The position numbers and the translations under genes were made by a program. This document shows, piece by piece, positions 1-6,197 of a stretch of 7,372 bases of DNA (positions are counted from its first letter, which is position 1; every line of letters starts with the position of its first letter). Under the pieces are notes generated by a model that had not been told where the DNA came from, ran no database searches, and saw only the letters and a list, made by a program, of their open reading frames with translations. Source of the stretch: an uncultured Maribacter sp. (GTDB taxonomy: Bacteria > Bacteroidota > Bacteroidia > Flavobacteriales > Flavobacteriaceae); contig CAJQMW010000308.1 of NCBI GenBank assembly GCA_905479535.1, positions 1-7,372 on the forward strand, written 5' to 3'.

Positions 1-1089
1 GAAATCATGGGTCAGGTGCCGTGAAGTCATTCCGTTTTTATAGGATGCTTCAACCACGGTATCCCCGTCCAAAGTCAATTTTACGCAAAAGGCATCTGGT
101 AACCCGGGATGGAACGGACCAAAATGGGCTTCATTTCGATCCATCTTTAAGCCATCCTTGCTCGCTGGCATGTCTTTGGTCATTGCCACCATGGACATAA
201 AATCGTCATCACCGTGATCGTGACCCCCGTGATCATGATTCCCGTGTTCATGCCCCCCGTCATCGTGTCCCCCGTGTTCGTCGTGATTTCCATGGTCCAT
301 CATTTCCTCATGCGAGGAGTGTTCCGAATCCTTTTCATCTTGATTGGATCCTTCACTTTCCGAACTATTCTCGCCCAGGGATCTCTTTTCACTTTCAGCT
401 TCTTCATCATTTGAGGATGCCTGAGCTTTTTTTGAGGAATTGTGGTGGTGTTCCTTATCCGCTGAATCAGCATCGGCTTCCTGCGAACTAGAGTGATTAT
501 GGTCATGGCCGGAGGAATTATTTTCCTTCGAATCAGAATGATTATGCCCATGCCCGTGACCATGTTCATGACCGGAAGGATTATTTTCCTCTGAACCTGA
601 ATGATTATGCCGGTGATGATGCCCGTGATCATGTTCATGGCCTGAGGAATTATTTTCCTCATCGTTCTGCAGAAAATCCGGGCTGAAGCCCGCAGTCTCC
701 TTACTCCAAAATCGAGTGCCCCTTAGTTTTTCGGGAAATTCGTTCATGTCATCGGCAGATACCACTACATCTGCTGGTGGCAGGTATGCTGTATCAAAAT
801 CCCCTAAACTTACTAGCATTCTGGGCCTGGGCATTTGACTATAGATCACTGCGGCAGCCTTGTCCAGTTCATCTGAAAGAGGGGGTGCGATCAAGAGCAC
901 ATTGGCATGACGTGGTGAGGAGACTATTTTTATTCCTTTGGCGTAGAGATTTACCCCTTTAGCACTTAACGTGCTTGCACCGGGCACCGGAAAAATTCGG
1001 AGATACCTAAAAGCCGCGGGCAAAAAGACCTTTCTGGTCAATACCCCCGGTCTTGCTAAAGCACCGTATTTTTGAAGCTGTATATTCAT
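1..1089 (-). CDS. NuoB-like / His-rich linker / NuoD-like fusion protein, 3' end outside window (divergent complex I-type core)
   Basis: Frame open for 363 codons from an ATG whose ATGA overlaps the stop of the NuoA-like gene, so translation is probably coupled. Residues about 1-123 follow NuoB (complex I 20 kDa subunit): the block around SSPRHANVLLIAPP (57-70) and QMPRPRMLVSLGD (85-97) matches the family pattern ASPRQADxxxVAG...DQMPxPKWVxSMG. NuoB normally binds cluster N2 with four Cys, but this domain contains no Cys; the CC pair, the MGxC position and the PGCPP segment are all replaced, and the last loop is shortened. Residues about 144-303 are a hydrophilic His/Asp/Ser/Glu-rich linker (32 His). 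From about 317 NuoD begins (HFGPFHPGLPD, 322-332; TLDGDTVVEA, 339-348). The quinone-site His of HPxTHG is Pro331, and the HRGxEK motif is not recognisable. No NuoC domain is visible. Family membership is clear; loss of electron transfer is inferred. A group 4 hydrogenase-like ancestry is an alternative. Confidence 0.82.
   Translation of the reverse strand, partial: MNIQLQKYGALARPGVLTRKVFLPAAFRYLRIFPVPGASTLSAKGVNLYAKGIKIVSSPRHANVLLIAPPLSDELDKAAAVIYSQMPRPRMLVSLGDFDTAYLPPADVVVSADDMNEFPEKLRGTRFWSKETAGFSPDFLQNDEENNSSGHEHDHGHHHRHNHSGSEENNPSGHEHGHGHGHNHSDSKENNSSGHDHNHSSSQEADADSADKEHHHNSSKKAQASSNDEEAESEKRSLGENSSESEGSNQDEKDSEHSSHEEMMDHGNHDEHGGHDDGGHEHGNHDHGGHDHGDDDFMSMVAMTKDMPASKDGLKMDRNEAHFGPFHPGLPDAFCVKLTLDGDTVVEASYKNGMTSRHLTHDF
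481..660 (-). repeat. Tandem degenerate repeat encoding the His-rich linker
   Basis: Within the fusion gene, three in-frame copies of a unit beginning (E/K)ENNxSGH(E/D)H occur with the NN pair at residues 146, 169 and 190 (periods 23 and 21 residues). At DNA level each copy carries a conserved GGAAAATAAT core. Copies differ in the number of following HG/HN dipeptides, as expected for expansion and contraction of a low-complexity tract. A second tract rich in DHG/GHD lies at residues 265-292 (bases 214-297). Such sequences usually bind Zn, Ni, Co or Cu; metal binding here is inference. Confidence 0.75.
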
Positions 1090-1439
1090 TGCCTTCTAAG
1101 TCCCCCCTGACTCCACGTATATAATAAACCTAAAAAAAGAATGAGTAAAAATACGCCCATATCCAACAATGCGACGATTCCCAATTCTTTATAAACTACG
1201 GCCCAAGGGTACATGTACGCCATTTCCATGTCAAAGGCCAAAAACAATAATGCATATCCGTAATAGTGAACATGATAACGCCCCCAGGCGGGTTTAGGAG
1301 AGAACATACCACTCTGGGCAGGGACATTTTTTCCGGGTTCTGCTTTGGTTTTCTGCCGGACCGATTTTGCCAAATAGAGACAAACTACTATCGCACAAGT
1401 AAATAGAACCATTAAAAATAAAAGGAAGTAGTTGGTCAT
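1086..1439 (-). CDS. nuoA: NuoA-like membrane subunit (complex I subunit A homologue)
   Basis: 117 residues, normal length for NuoA/ND3, the small three-helix subunit beside the quinone channel of complex I. Hydrophobic helices lie at about 3-24, 60-81 and 88-108. The family core AFDMEMAYMYPWA (68-80) is present, with the conserved acidic pair Asp70 and Glu72 and the Pro-Trp pair, followed by ELGIVALLDMGVFLLIL and a short Arg-rich end. In the loop after helix 1 the usual Y-E-(S/C)-G is A-Q-S-G (41-44), so the conserved Glu is missing. The ATG at 1439 is preferred over an upstream in-frame start at 1541: it puts helix 1 right at the N-terminus, and the longer start lies inside the likely promoter. 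Its TGA stop overlaps the ATG of the fusion gene. Because the partner is so divergent, this is probably a paralogue outside the standard nuo operon; the symbol indicates homology, not proven NADH dehydrogenase function. Confidence 0.85.
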   Translation of the reverse strand: MTNYFLLFLMVLFTCAIVVCLYLAKSVRQKTKAEPGKNVPAQSGMFSPKPAWGRYHVHYYGYALLFLAFDMEMAYMYPWAVVYKELGIVALLDMGVFLLILFLGLLYTWSQGGLRRQ

Positions 1440-1511
1440 ATGACTAGTTTTGGTGAGAGGAAGAATGGATTGATGCCAATGCTTGACCTTTCCTATAGTT
1501 TTATAGTTAGA

Positions 1512-1541
1512 CAAGTTACATTGAAACTGAATAAAAAGCAA
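1512..1541 (-). promoter_or_regulatory. Candidate Bacteroidota promoter for the NuoA-like operon
   Basis: Read on the minus strand: TTG (1541-1539), 20 bases, then TAACTTG (1518-1512), close to the TTG-N19-TAnnTTTG consensus of Bacteroidota. It would start a transcript about 65 bases before the chosen ATG. The -7 element is imperfect (TTGT rather than TTTG). Read-through from the rhodopsin gene 214 bases upstream is also possible, since no strong terminator separates them. Confidence 0.35.
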
Positions 1542-1653
1542 CCCTTCTTTTTGGAATGTCTATGCAGCCGTAACACTATATCGATGTATCAAAAAGATAG
1601 GTAACTTCCCTGTTGAAGGGAATCTTAGCAAACGGCTACAAATTTGAGTCGGT

Positions 1654-2502
1654 TCACATTTGTTGCAACTTTTTAAAGTCATATCCTTCCGCTTTACTCA
1701 AAATCTGGGCTACATTGCCCAACAGCACGCCATAGATGACCTTTGAACTGACATCGGCGATGGTATAGGTCATCTGTCGTGCCACTACACCGACCTCATT
1801 GAAGAAAAGACCGTCGATACCAAGCAAATGGGGCATCAAATAGGCACCGGGATACAAAAACCAAGAAACCAGGAACAACGTCCAAATCGAGCCCAATACT
1901 TTTTTGGCCTCCTCGGGTATGCCCTCTTTTCCCTCCTTGATAACTTTTCGCATCACCCACAGGATATGGAAAAAGAAAACCGTAGATATAGCGCCCCAGA
2001 TGAAAAACTGTCCCAGATCCGATACTTCGTAAAATTGGCCGATATAACCGGTAATGATCATGAGCGAACCGGAAAACCAGAATTGGTTGCGTACCGACTT
2101 AAAGCTCAATTTGGTCAAGGAGACCACAAAAAGAATCTGAAAAAGCAACATGGGAACATCGATAAGCCAATTGAGGTAGCGATAGCCGTTGTTAAAAAGA
2201 TCGCCATTGGGGTTTAAAAAGTAACGCCCCTGCTCGGGGTCGAACTGGAAAGAAGTGGTCCAATTATCCGCTTGCGCATAGAGCAGAAGAAATGCCGAAA
2301 CCATGACCACGCCCGATAGAATATTAGACATTCTATATTTTGGGGAGACCGTTTTCAGGGTCAGGATGAAATAAAGAAGTCCGGCCAGCATGACGGCGTA
2401 GCCCAAGGTCAGCACATGGGATACCAGTTGATAGGCCATTTCGGAATAGCCTTCGGACATGCCTATAAAATTTTCGAAATTCGCGTTAATCGTTTTGTCC
2501 AT
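1654..2502 (-). CDS. Light-driven sodium-pumping rhodopsin (NDQ/NaR type, KR2-like)
   Basis: 282 residues with seven hydrophobic helices, nearly the length of Krokinobacter KR2 (280). It is a type 1 microbial rhodopsin expected in the cytoplasmic membrane, exporting Na+ with retinal as chromophore. Helix C reads YRYLNWLIDVPMLLFQ: Arg108, Asn111, Asp115, Gln122 give the N-D-Q triad diagnostic of Na+ pumps (proton pumps have D-T-E). Helix G reads ADVSSKVIYG: Asp250 counter-part and Lys254, the retinal Schiff-base lysine. Further KR2 positions are kept with an offset of one or none: His30, Asn60, Ser70, Asp101 and Gly262. Leu119, at the proteorhodopsin colour-tuning position, predicts green absorption. 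The ATG at 2502 follows an A+T-rich leader without Shine-Dalgarno, normal for this phylum. Retinal synthesis genes (blh, crt) are not in the window. Assignment as a Na+ pump is strong; ion selectivity is inferred from motifs. Confidence 0.96.
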   Translation of the reverse strand: MDKTINANFENFIGMSEGYSEMAYQLVSHVLTLGYAVMLAGLLYFILTLKTVSPKYRMSNILSGVVMVSAFLLLYAQADNWTTSFQFDPEQGRYFLNPNGDLFNNGYRYLNWLIDVPMLLFQILFVVSLTKLSFKSVRNQFWFSGSLMIITGYIGQFYEVSDLGQFFIWGAISTVFFFHILWVMRKVIKEGKEGIPEEAKKVLGSIWTLFLVSWFLYPGAYLMPHLLGIDGLFFNEVGVVARQMTYTIADVSSKVIYGVLLGNVAQILSKAEGYDFKKLQQM

Positions 2503-2531
2503 GATTTTAAATTTTAGGAGTTAGATTAATT

Positions 2532-2539
2532 CAAAACTA
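2532..2539 (-). promoter_or_regulatory. Candidate -7 element of the rhodopsin promoter
   Basis: TAGTTTTG on the minus strand is an exact match to the Bacteroidota -7 box TAnnTTTG and lies 30 bases before the rhodopsin ATG, giving a short leader. No clear TTG -33 box is seen at the expected distance, so the call rests on the -7 box and its position. Confidence 0.45.
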
Positions 2540-3097
2540 AAGGTGAACTTTCCGAAGAGATAGCTCGATCGACACATTTATTAGCTCAATTCGAAAATTT
2601 GGTTTCAAAGTGAAAATGATTTGTACTGAAACATATCGGTCATATAGCTAGCTTGTAGTGCGAGATTATAAAAGAAACAGTGAATCAATTAGAAAAATGG
2701 ATTATAGCAGGCAAAAGGCGACCGAAAATTCCTTAAGCCCTTGATTTTAGTAAAATATAATTATTCTTACCCGTTTTGTGGGCATTCCTAAAAATAGCCG
2801 GGATCCTCTAGTCATGATCGGTACCTAAATACCGGAGGAGTTCATCCTTTGGGAAGCAAAATCCAAATAAGCAAGACCCACCAACTGATGCAACGTTATA
2901 TGAGCTTGCTTCTATTTAAACGGATGACAGATTCCCCGAGCATGGTTGGAAGGTTTTTGCTATATTTCCTTAAAATTTACCGAACTTCACATAAAGCGGT
3001 GTTACAGGCAAATAAAATAGAGTCCATATAAAACATTTAAACAGGGGAGTGAGTCTAAAATCCAAAAGAGTAGATAAAAACTATAAAACCAATATTC
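2540..3097. other. Gene-poor stretch between the rhodopsin and the accessory region
   Basis: About 560 bases without a convincing gene. The only ORF of note runs 2849-3031 on the plus strand (60 codons, TTG start). It has a GGAGGAG purine run 8 bases upstream and a small perfect hairpin (CGGTA 2819-2823 / TACCG 2830-2834) before it. The predicted peptide matches no family I recognise and could be a gene remnant. Base composition changes in this stretch, from the less A+T-rich left side to the A+T-rich right side, so an insertion boundary may lie here. Confidence 0.4.
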
Positions 3098-3520
3098 ATG
3101 AAGTTCTTTTTAATTATAAGCGTGCTATTTCTAGCTTCCTGTGGAGCTGAAACTGATTTTGAAATCAAAGACGAAAATGGAAAAACAGGAATACTTGTCC
3201 AAACTGATGGAAATATTATTGTCGACAATGTAGTGACCGGAAAAATAACAAAAGACGGAACTGTAACCGACAAAGATGGAAAAATTATAGCAAAAATTGG
3301 AAAGAATGATATCATTACCAATTCAGAAGGTGATGCATTGATTAAGATTAACGAAAATGGAAAAATAGATAATGGTTCAGGTGTTTTTATTCAATGGTCA
3401 GACAATGGGGAATTAATGAAAGGAAATGAAAAGGTTGGAATGAAAATGTCGCCTGTTAAAAAGGATTCATATAGAAATGCTTCAATTATTTTATTTTTAT
3501 ATTTAAGCTTCGGGAAATAA
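3098..3520 (+). CDS. Small lipoprotein with repetitive beta-strand-like segments, function unknown
   Basis: 140 residues. The N-terminus is a lipoprotein signal peptide: Lys2, a hydrophobic core and the lipobox L-A-S-C with Cys15 as the predicted lipidated residue. It is followed by Ala17-Glu18-Thr19-Asp20; acidic residues just after the Cys are common in surface-exported lipoproteins of Bacteroidota, so an outer-membrane location is plausible. Residues about 20-115 are short strands separated by D-G, N-G or E-G turns (for example TGKITKDG, DGKIIAKIGK, NGKIDNGSG), suggesting a repetitive beta structure. The last 15 residues are hydrophobic (ASIILFLYLSF), which is odd for a secreted protein; either a natural end strand or helix, or a shifted 3' end. 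No enzymatic motif is recognised. It stands alone, convergent with the next lipoprotein gene. Confidence 0.7.
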   Translation: MKFFLIISVLFLASCGAETDFEIKDENGKTGILVQTDGNIIVDNVVTGKITKDGTVTDKDGKIIAKIGKNDIITNSEGDALIKINENGKIDNGSGVFIQWSDNGELMKGNEKVGMKMSPVKKDSYRNASIILFLYLSFGK

Positions 3521-3540
3521 TCTGCCTATAAGCGGATAAA

Positions 3541-3564
3541 AATAAGTGCGCGTTTTTACTTATT
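3541..3564 (-). terminator. Possible terminator between convergent lipoprotein genes
   Basis: AATAAGT (3541-3547) and ACTTATT (3558-3564) form a perfect 7-bp stem with a 10-base loop. Read on the minus strand it is followed by a T-rich run, so it would serve the gene ending at 3591. The stem is A+T-rich and therefore weak. Confidence 0.35.
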
Positions 3565-3579
3565 AAAGTTAGTTGTCTT

Positions 3580-3588
3580 ATGTGCACC
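3580..3588 (-). repeat. Shared 9-base motif GGTGCACAT after a stop codon (copy 1)
   Basis: On the minus strand GGTGCACAT begins 2 bases after the TAA of the lipoprotein gene. The identical 9-mer lies 7 bases after the stop of the methyltransferase gene at 7084-7092. Both flank single accessory genes, so it may mark a recurrent cassette end; coincidence is possible. Confidence 0.35.
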
Positions 3589-3590
3589 CC

Positions 3591-4223
3591 TTATTCTTCC
3601 TGATCGAGTTTATAATCATGATTTTGTTTCCAGTCTTTTAAATTTTTATAGCTTTTTAGTTCCCACATATCGGAATGAAGCAATTCCACCTGTTCATCAA
3701 AGTCATTAAATGATGCTTTATTAGAGCAATCGTGCATAGAAAAATGTCCGGTTATTTTAGTATTTTTCTTTTGCCCGGTAAAAGAATAAATATGCACATC
3801 TGACTGTTGCCAATCTTTGTAGCTTTTACCTTGTTTTGTCCAAACCTTAAAATGCAAATTGCCATTGTTCAATTTGCCCTTAATTATTGGTCCACTTCTA
3901 TTGGGCTCCAAACTTCCTTCGTAGCGGTTAAAGAACCCCAATATTTCTGCATCTAGTTTCCACAAACTTATCGTGTAGCCATAAGTGTGTTCACCAGTAT
4001 TATTTAAATTTTCAAAGAGACCGATCAACTCAACCGGAGATTGAGTATTACTATTTTCACCTATTTGCATTGTAGAAAAGTCACAACCATCATTCCCAGG
4101 TTTAATAGCTGTCTGTTTTTCTGCTTGGATGTCATTATCAACTTCTTTGTGTTTTTCCCCCGAACCACACGAATATAAGGTTAGAAATAAAATGAATGCC
4201 AAAAGGTTTGATATAGTTTTCAT
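3591..4223 (-). CDS. Lipoprotein, function unknown
   Basis: 210 residues from an ATG at 4223. Signal peptide with Lys2, hydrophobic core (LLAFILFLTL) and lipobox L-Y-S-C, Cys19 being the predicted lipidated residue. A flexible, charged spacer (about 20-42) precedes the body. Residues about 62-165 look strand-rich, with alternating segments such as GYTISLWKLDAEILGFF, GPIIKGKLNNGNLHFKVWTK and KITGHFSMHDC, compatible with a compact beta-barrel or sandwich. Cys47 and Cys166 bracket this domain and could form a disulfide in the periplasm or at the cell surface. The C-terminus is rich in Lys, Asp and Trp. I recognise no named family. It stands alone on the minus strand with an unlinked gene 256 bases upstream; AACGTTAGC lies about 18 bases before the start and GGTGCACAT just after the stop, as if the gene were a self-contained unit. 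Confidence 0.75.
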   Translation of the reverse strand: MKTISNLLAFILFLTLYSCGSGEKHKEVDNDIQAEKQTAIKPGNDGCDFSTMQIGENSNTQSPVELIGLFENLNNTGEHTYGYTISLWKLDAEILGFFNRYEGSLEPNRSGPIIKGKLNNGNLHFKVWTKQGKSYKDWQQSDVHIYSFTGQKKNTKITGHFSMHDCSNKASFNDFDEQVELLHSDMWELKSYKNLKDWKQNHDYKLDQEE

Positions 4224-4240
4224 TGTCTTTTTTAATACCA

Positions 4241-4277
4241 GCTAACGTTCTGGCTGGGCGCAGTACGAAAGCAGAAC
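4241..4277. other. Imperfect inverted repeat, attC-like shape
   Basis: GTTCTG (4247-4252) pairs with CAGAAC (4272-4277); the pairing continues past one bulged G with CT/AG. It is preceded by GCTAACGTT. A short stem with an extrahelical base resembles folded integron attC sites, but the flanking core sequences do not fit the GTTRRRY/RYYYAAC consensus exactly. Confidence 0.2.
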
Positions 4278-4479
4278 ATAATGGGTTTTTGAGCTAGCAA
4301 ATGCCAAGGTTTATATTTTGTTCTTAACTTCCATTTCTAATGTACTGAATTTAAATCTTTGGAGACTAACCGAATAGACAAAAACTTTTTGATTAAACCA
4401 AAACTATGCGTTACAGTGTAGGTCTGTTAACCTTAGTCTTTGTCTTCAGTTTCAATTATTAAACAGGCTCTTAATATTT

Positions 4480-4914
4480 TTACCGATGAGGATCAAAAGG
4501 TTGTCCATGTCCAAGAGGGCATATTCCATATCCTGTTGAACTAATATCCCAATGGGTAGTACAATAGAACTTTTCGCATTTAATACAACAACCAGCTACA
4601 TCATAAAATTCGTTTTGTATCTTATCTAATCCGTATGGCTTGCTGAATATATTTTGTAATCTCTCCTTTCTTTCCAAATCTATTAAATCACCGATACTAC
4701 CATTACTTCCACCTGGCCCGGAGTATATCAGATAGTGAGCGTTGAAATCTCTGTATTTATTATACCTTTCTAAATCATTTCTTGCCCATTTATCCGCATT
4801 TTCAGGGTATCCATTCGGATTTACAATCTCAATTTTTGCGGTGGATTTATTACAAATGGAACATTTCGGATCAAGATGATTAGAATCAATATTTATTGTT
4901 TCGTTTTTATTCAT
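4480..4914 (-). CDS. Small Cys/His-rich protein, probable zinc-binding, function unknown
   Basis: 144 residues from the ATG at 4914; a TTG ten codons upstream is in frame but less likely. An N-terminal knuckle CSIC (Cys18, Cys21) is separated by about 88 residues from a second cluster containing Cys109, Cys110, Cys113, Cys118, His121, Cys132 and His136 (pattern CCxxC-x4-C-x2-H...CPLGHG). Together these could form one or two Zn sites of zinc-ribbon or treble-clef type. Between them is a charged helical segment (about 47-55 and 78-95) and a distinctive YSGPGGSNGSIGDL stretch. The ending CPLGHGQPFDPH resembles small bacterial proteins that I remember only as uncharacterised. It has no signal peptide and is probably cytoplasmic. 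The gene is single, with loose spacing on both sides. DNA or protein binding is possible but unsupported. Confidence 0.7.
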   Translation of the reverse strand: MNKNETINIDSNHLDPKCSICNKSTAKIEIVNPNGYPENADKWARNDLERYNKYRDFNAHYLIYSGPGGSNGSIGDLIDLERKERLQNIFSKPYGLDKIQNEFYDVAGCCIKCEKFYCTTHWDISSTGYGICPLGHGQPFDPHR

Positions 4915-4990
4915 ATTACAACTATTTAAATGAGTTTGATTCAATTGACATAATGAATGTCGATTTGTTCATGTACATCCTGATTTCAAA

Positions 4991-5434
4991 TTATAGGTAG
5001 TGCCTCATTATTTGGATTCCGGCTAGTTTTAAGAAAATACAGCAAAATGTTTTCAATAATACAGGTGGCTGATTACCGCTATTTAATAAAATAATCTTAT
5101 TGAAATTTCCTTGATTTTCGGTTTGAAATAGCAATCCTTTTCTACCTCCATTTAGTTCAATGATGGCTGGTTCTGACAGCCAAAATCTATCACAATTGCT
5201 ATAGTGTTCAGTGATTCCATCCGTATCAATATTGGCCCACTCCTAGAACGAAGCTGGAATTGACATCCCATTCTTTCCTCCATATTCTTTCAAGACAATA
5301 TTCTCAGTATAGTTCTGATCATCGATTTTTAACAGGGCTAATGTTTTTTGATGGTCTTGTATCATTAAGTCATCTCTATTAATGCTAACCTGTGCACACA
5401 ATCTGAAGTACGGGAAAAGCGTTTTTTTCCACAA
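4991..5434 (-). pseudogene. Gene remnant interrupted by an in-frame TAG, product unknown
   Basis: A 63-codon frame (5434-5243, TTG start) ends at TAG (5243-5245) but stays open for 83 further codons to TAA at 4991-4993. The part after the stop looks like protein: EWANIDTDGITEHYSN, then RFWLSEPAIIELNGG, then GLLFQTENQGNF. This suggests one coding sequence of about 147 codons broken by a nonsense mutation. No ATG lies near the 5' end before an upstream in-frame TAA, so the 5' end may also be lost. A good later start would be Met24. I recognise no family. Alternatives are suppression of the amber codon, or a short real protein ending at 5243 with a chance open frame after it. Confidence 0.45.
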
Positions 5435-5488
5435 GACTACTAAACAAAATCTATGATTTTACGACTTAGGGCTATGCTCTCACAGAAT

Positions 5489-5923
5489 TTATTCCTCTCT
5501 TTTTTTTATGTTCTCTCGCTCAGGGCGTGAGCCAGGACTATGGCGAGTAACATTGCCTTTCTCTAACATATAGGATGTAAATTCCGGGTTAAAATAACTC
5601 AATCTGTATTGGCGATAAACATCATCTAGTTTTATAGGCGGGTCATCATCGAAATAAAATGATAGATTGGATATGGTTTCGCCTTTATTTAGTTTTGCGT
5701 CAGGCCCATTTTTTAAAACATCGTTTAGAATTTTTGAATTCTTGCTTCTAACCGCTTTGATATACTCGTAAAGTGTTACGGTTTCGTTTACTGTGGATTT
5801 TTTAATGAAGGCAGTTACCTTTTCCATATTATCCTTAGACACTGAAATAGTGATTTTAGTTTTTGTTTCATGTGGCCCCAAGGAAGGGTTTTTATGCTCC
5901 AATGTTATTTGTTTGATATTCAT
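5489..5923 (-). CDS. Hypothetical protein, 144 residues
   Basis: Unrecognised soluble protein, no signal peptide or membrane segment from this start. ATG 5923 is chosen because the sequence becomes protein-like there (MNIKQITLEHKNPSLGPHE); an ATG at 5983 would add a 20-residue Asn/Lys/Arg-rich tail, and a TTG at 6070 would add a further hydrophobic stretch. Residues about 15-38 (KTKITISVSKDNMEKVTAFIKK) look like a strand followed by a helix. Then come two helices (to about 72) and a strand with the acidic run FYFDDDPPIKLDD (about 88-100). The C-terminal 17 residues are low-complexity and strongly charged. The neighbour downstream is the broken gene, 54 bases away, on the same strand; a common transcript is possible. 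Confidence 0.55.
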   Translation of the reverse strand: MNIKQITLEHKNPSLGPHETKTKITISVSKDNMEKVTAFIKKSTVNETVTLYEYIKAVRSKNSKILNDVLKNGPDAKLNKGETISNLSFYFDDDPPIKLDDVYRQYRLSYFNPEFTSYMLEKGNVTRHSPGSRPERENIKKREE

Positions 5924-6197
5924 ATTTGTCCGTTTATTTTGCGAATCCCTATTCTTGGGGTTTGCTTTATTAAACCTGTTCATGGGTGTTTGTGTGTGGC
6001 TAGTTATCTTTGCCAGGATTAAATTAGTAAATAAATAACTGATGGCGAAAATAATCGCTAAACCATCCAACCAATCCTACGAGCTAAGACCGCTAAAAAA
6101 GATAGTTCAACAAATTCTACAAATCATTCAGCATATAACGTAACACATTAAAGTCTATTAATCCTGAAATTTGTAGTGTTTAAATAGGAATAGGTTT

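Noticed and set aside
300..662. 120-codon minus-strand ORF, Met/Ile/Arg-rich
   Set aside because: Out-of-frame shadow of the repetitive His-rich linker, on the same strand as the real fusion gene.
1440..1541. N-terminal extension of 34 residues on the NuoA-like protein
   Set aside because: It would put a polar segment before helix 1, unlike the family, and overlaps the likely promoter.
1605..1622. Short stem TTCCC/GGGAA just after the rhodopsin stop as a terminator
   Set aside because: Only 5 bp, and the T-run follows after several intervening bases; too weak to call.
1828..2217. 129-codon plus-strand ORF
   Set aside because: Antisense shadow of the rhodopsin gene; the peptide is polar without domain signs.
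2801..2825. GGGATCCTCTAG followed by a GGTACC site, resembling a cloning polylinker
   Set aside because: Only 12 bases match pUC-type polylinker order, the surrounding sequence is not vector, and the rest of the window is coherent natural DNA. Treated as coincidence; a vector screen would settle it.
2849..3031. 60-codon plus-strand ORF with a good purine-rich ribosome-site-like run
   Set aside because: TTG start, no recognisable family, and Shine-Dalgarno sequences are not a reliable sign in Bacteroidota. Noted in the gene-poor stretch instead of being called a gene.
4456..4475. Inverted repeat TATTAA/TTAATA with a following T-run on the plus strand
   Set aside because: No plus-strand gene ends there, the stem is only six A/T pairs, and on the minus strand it lacks a T-run.
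4915..4944. Ten-residue upstream extension of the zinc-type protein
   Set aside because: Starts with TTG while a good ATG lies ten codons later; the extension adds no recognisable motif.
5518..5532. GCTCA/TGAGC hairpin near the 3' end of the 144-residue gene
   Set aside because: Lies inside the coding sequence and is followed by an A-run, not a T-run, on the coding strand; not a terminator.
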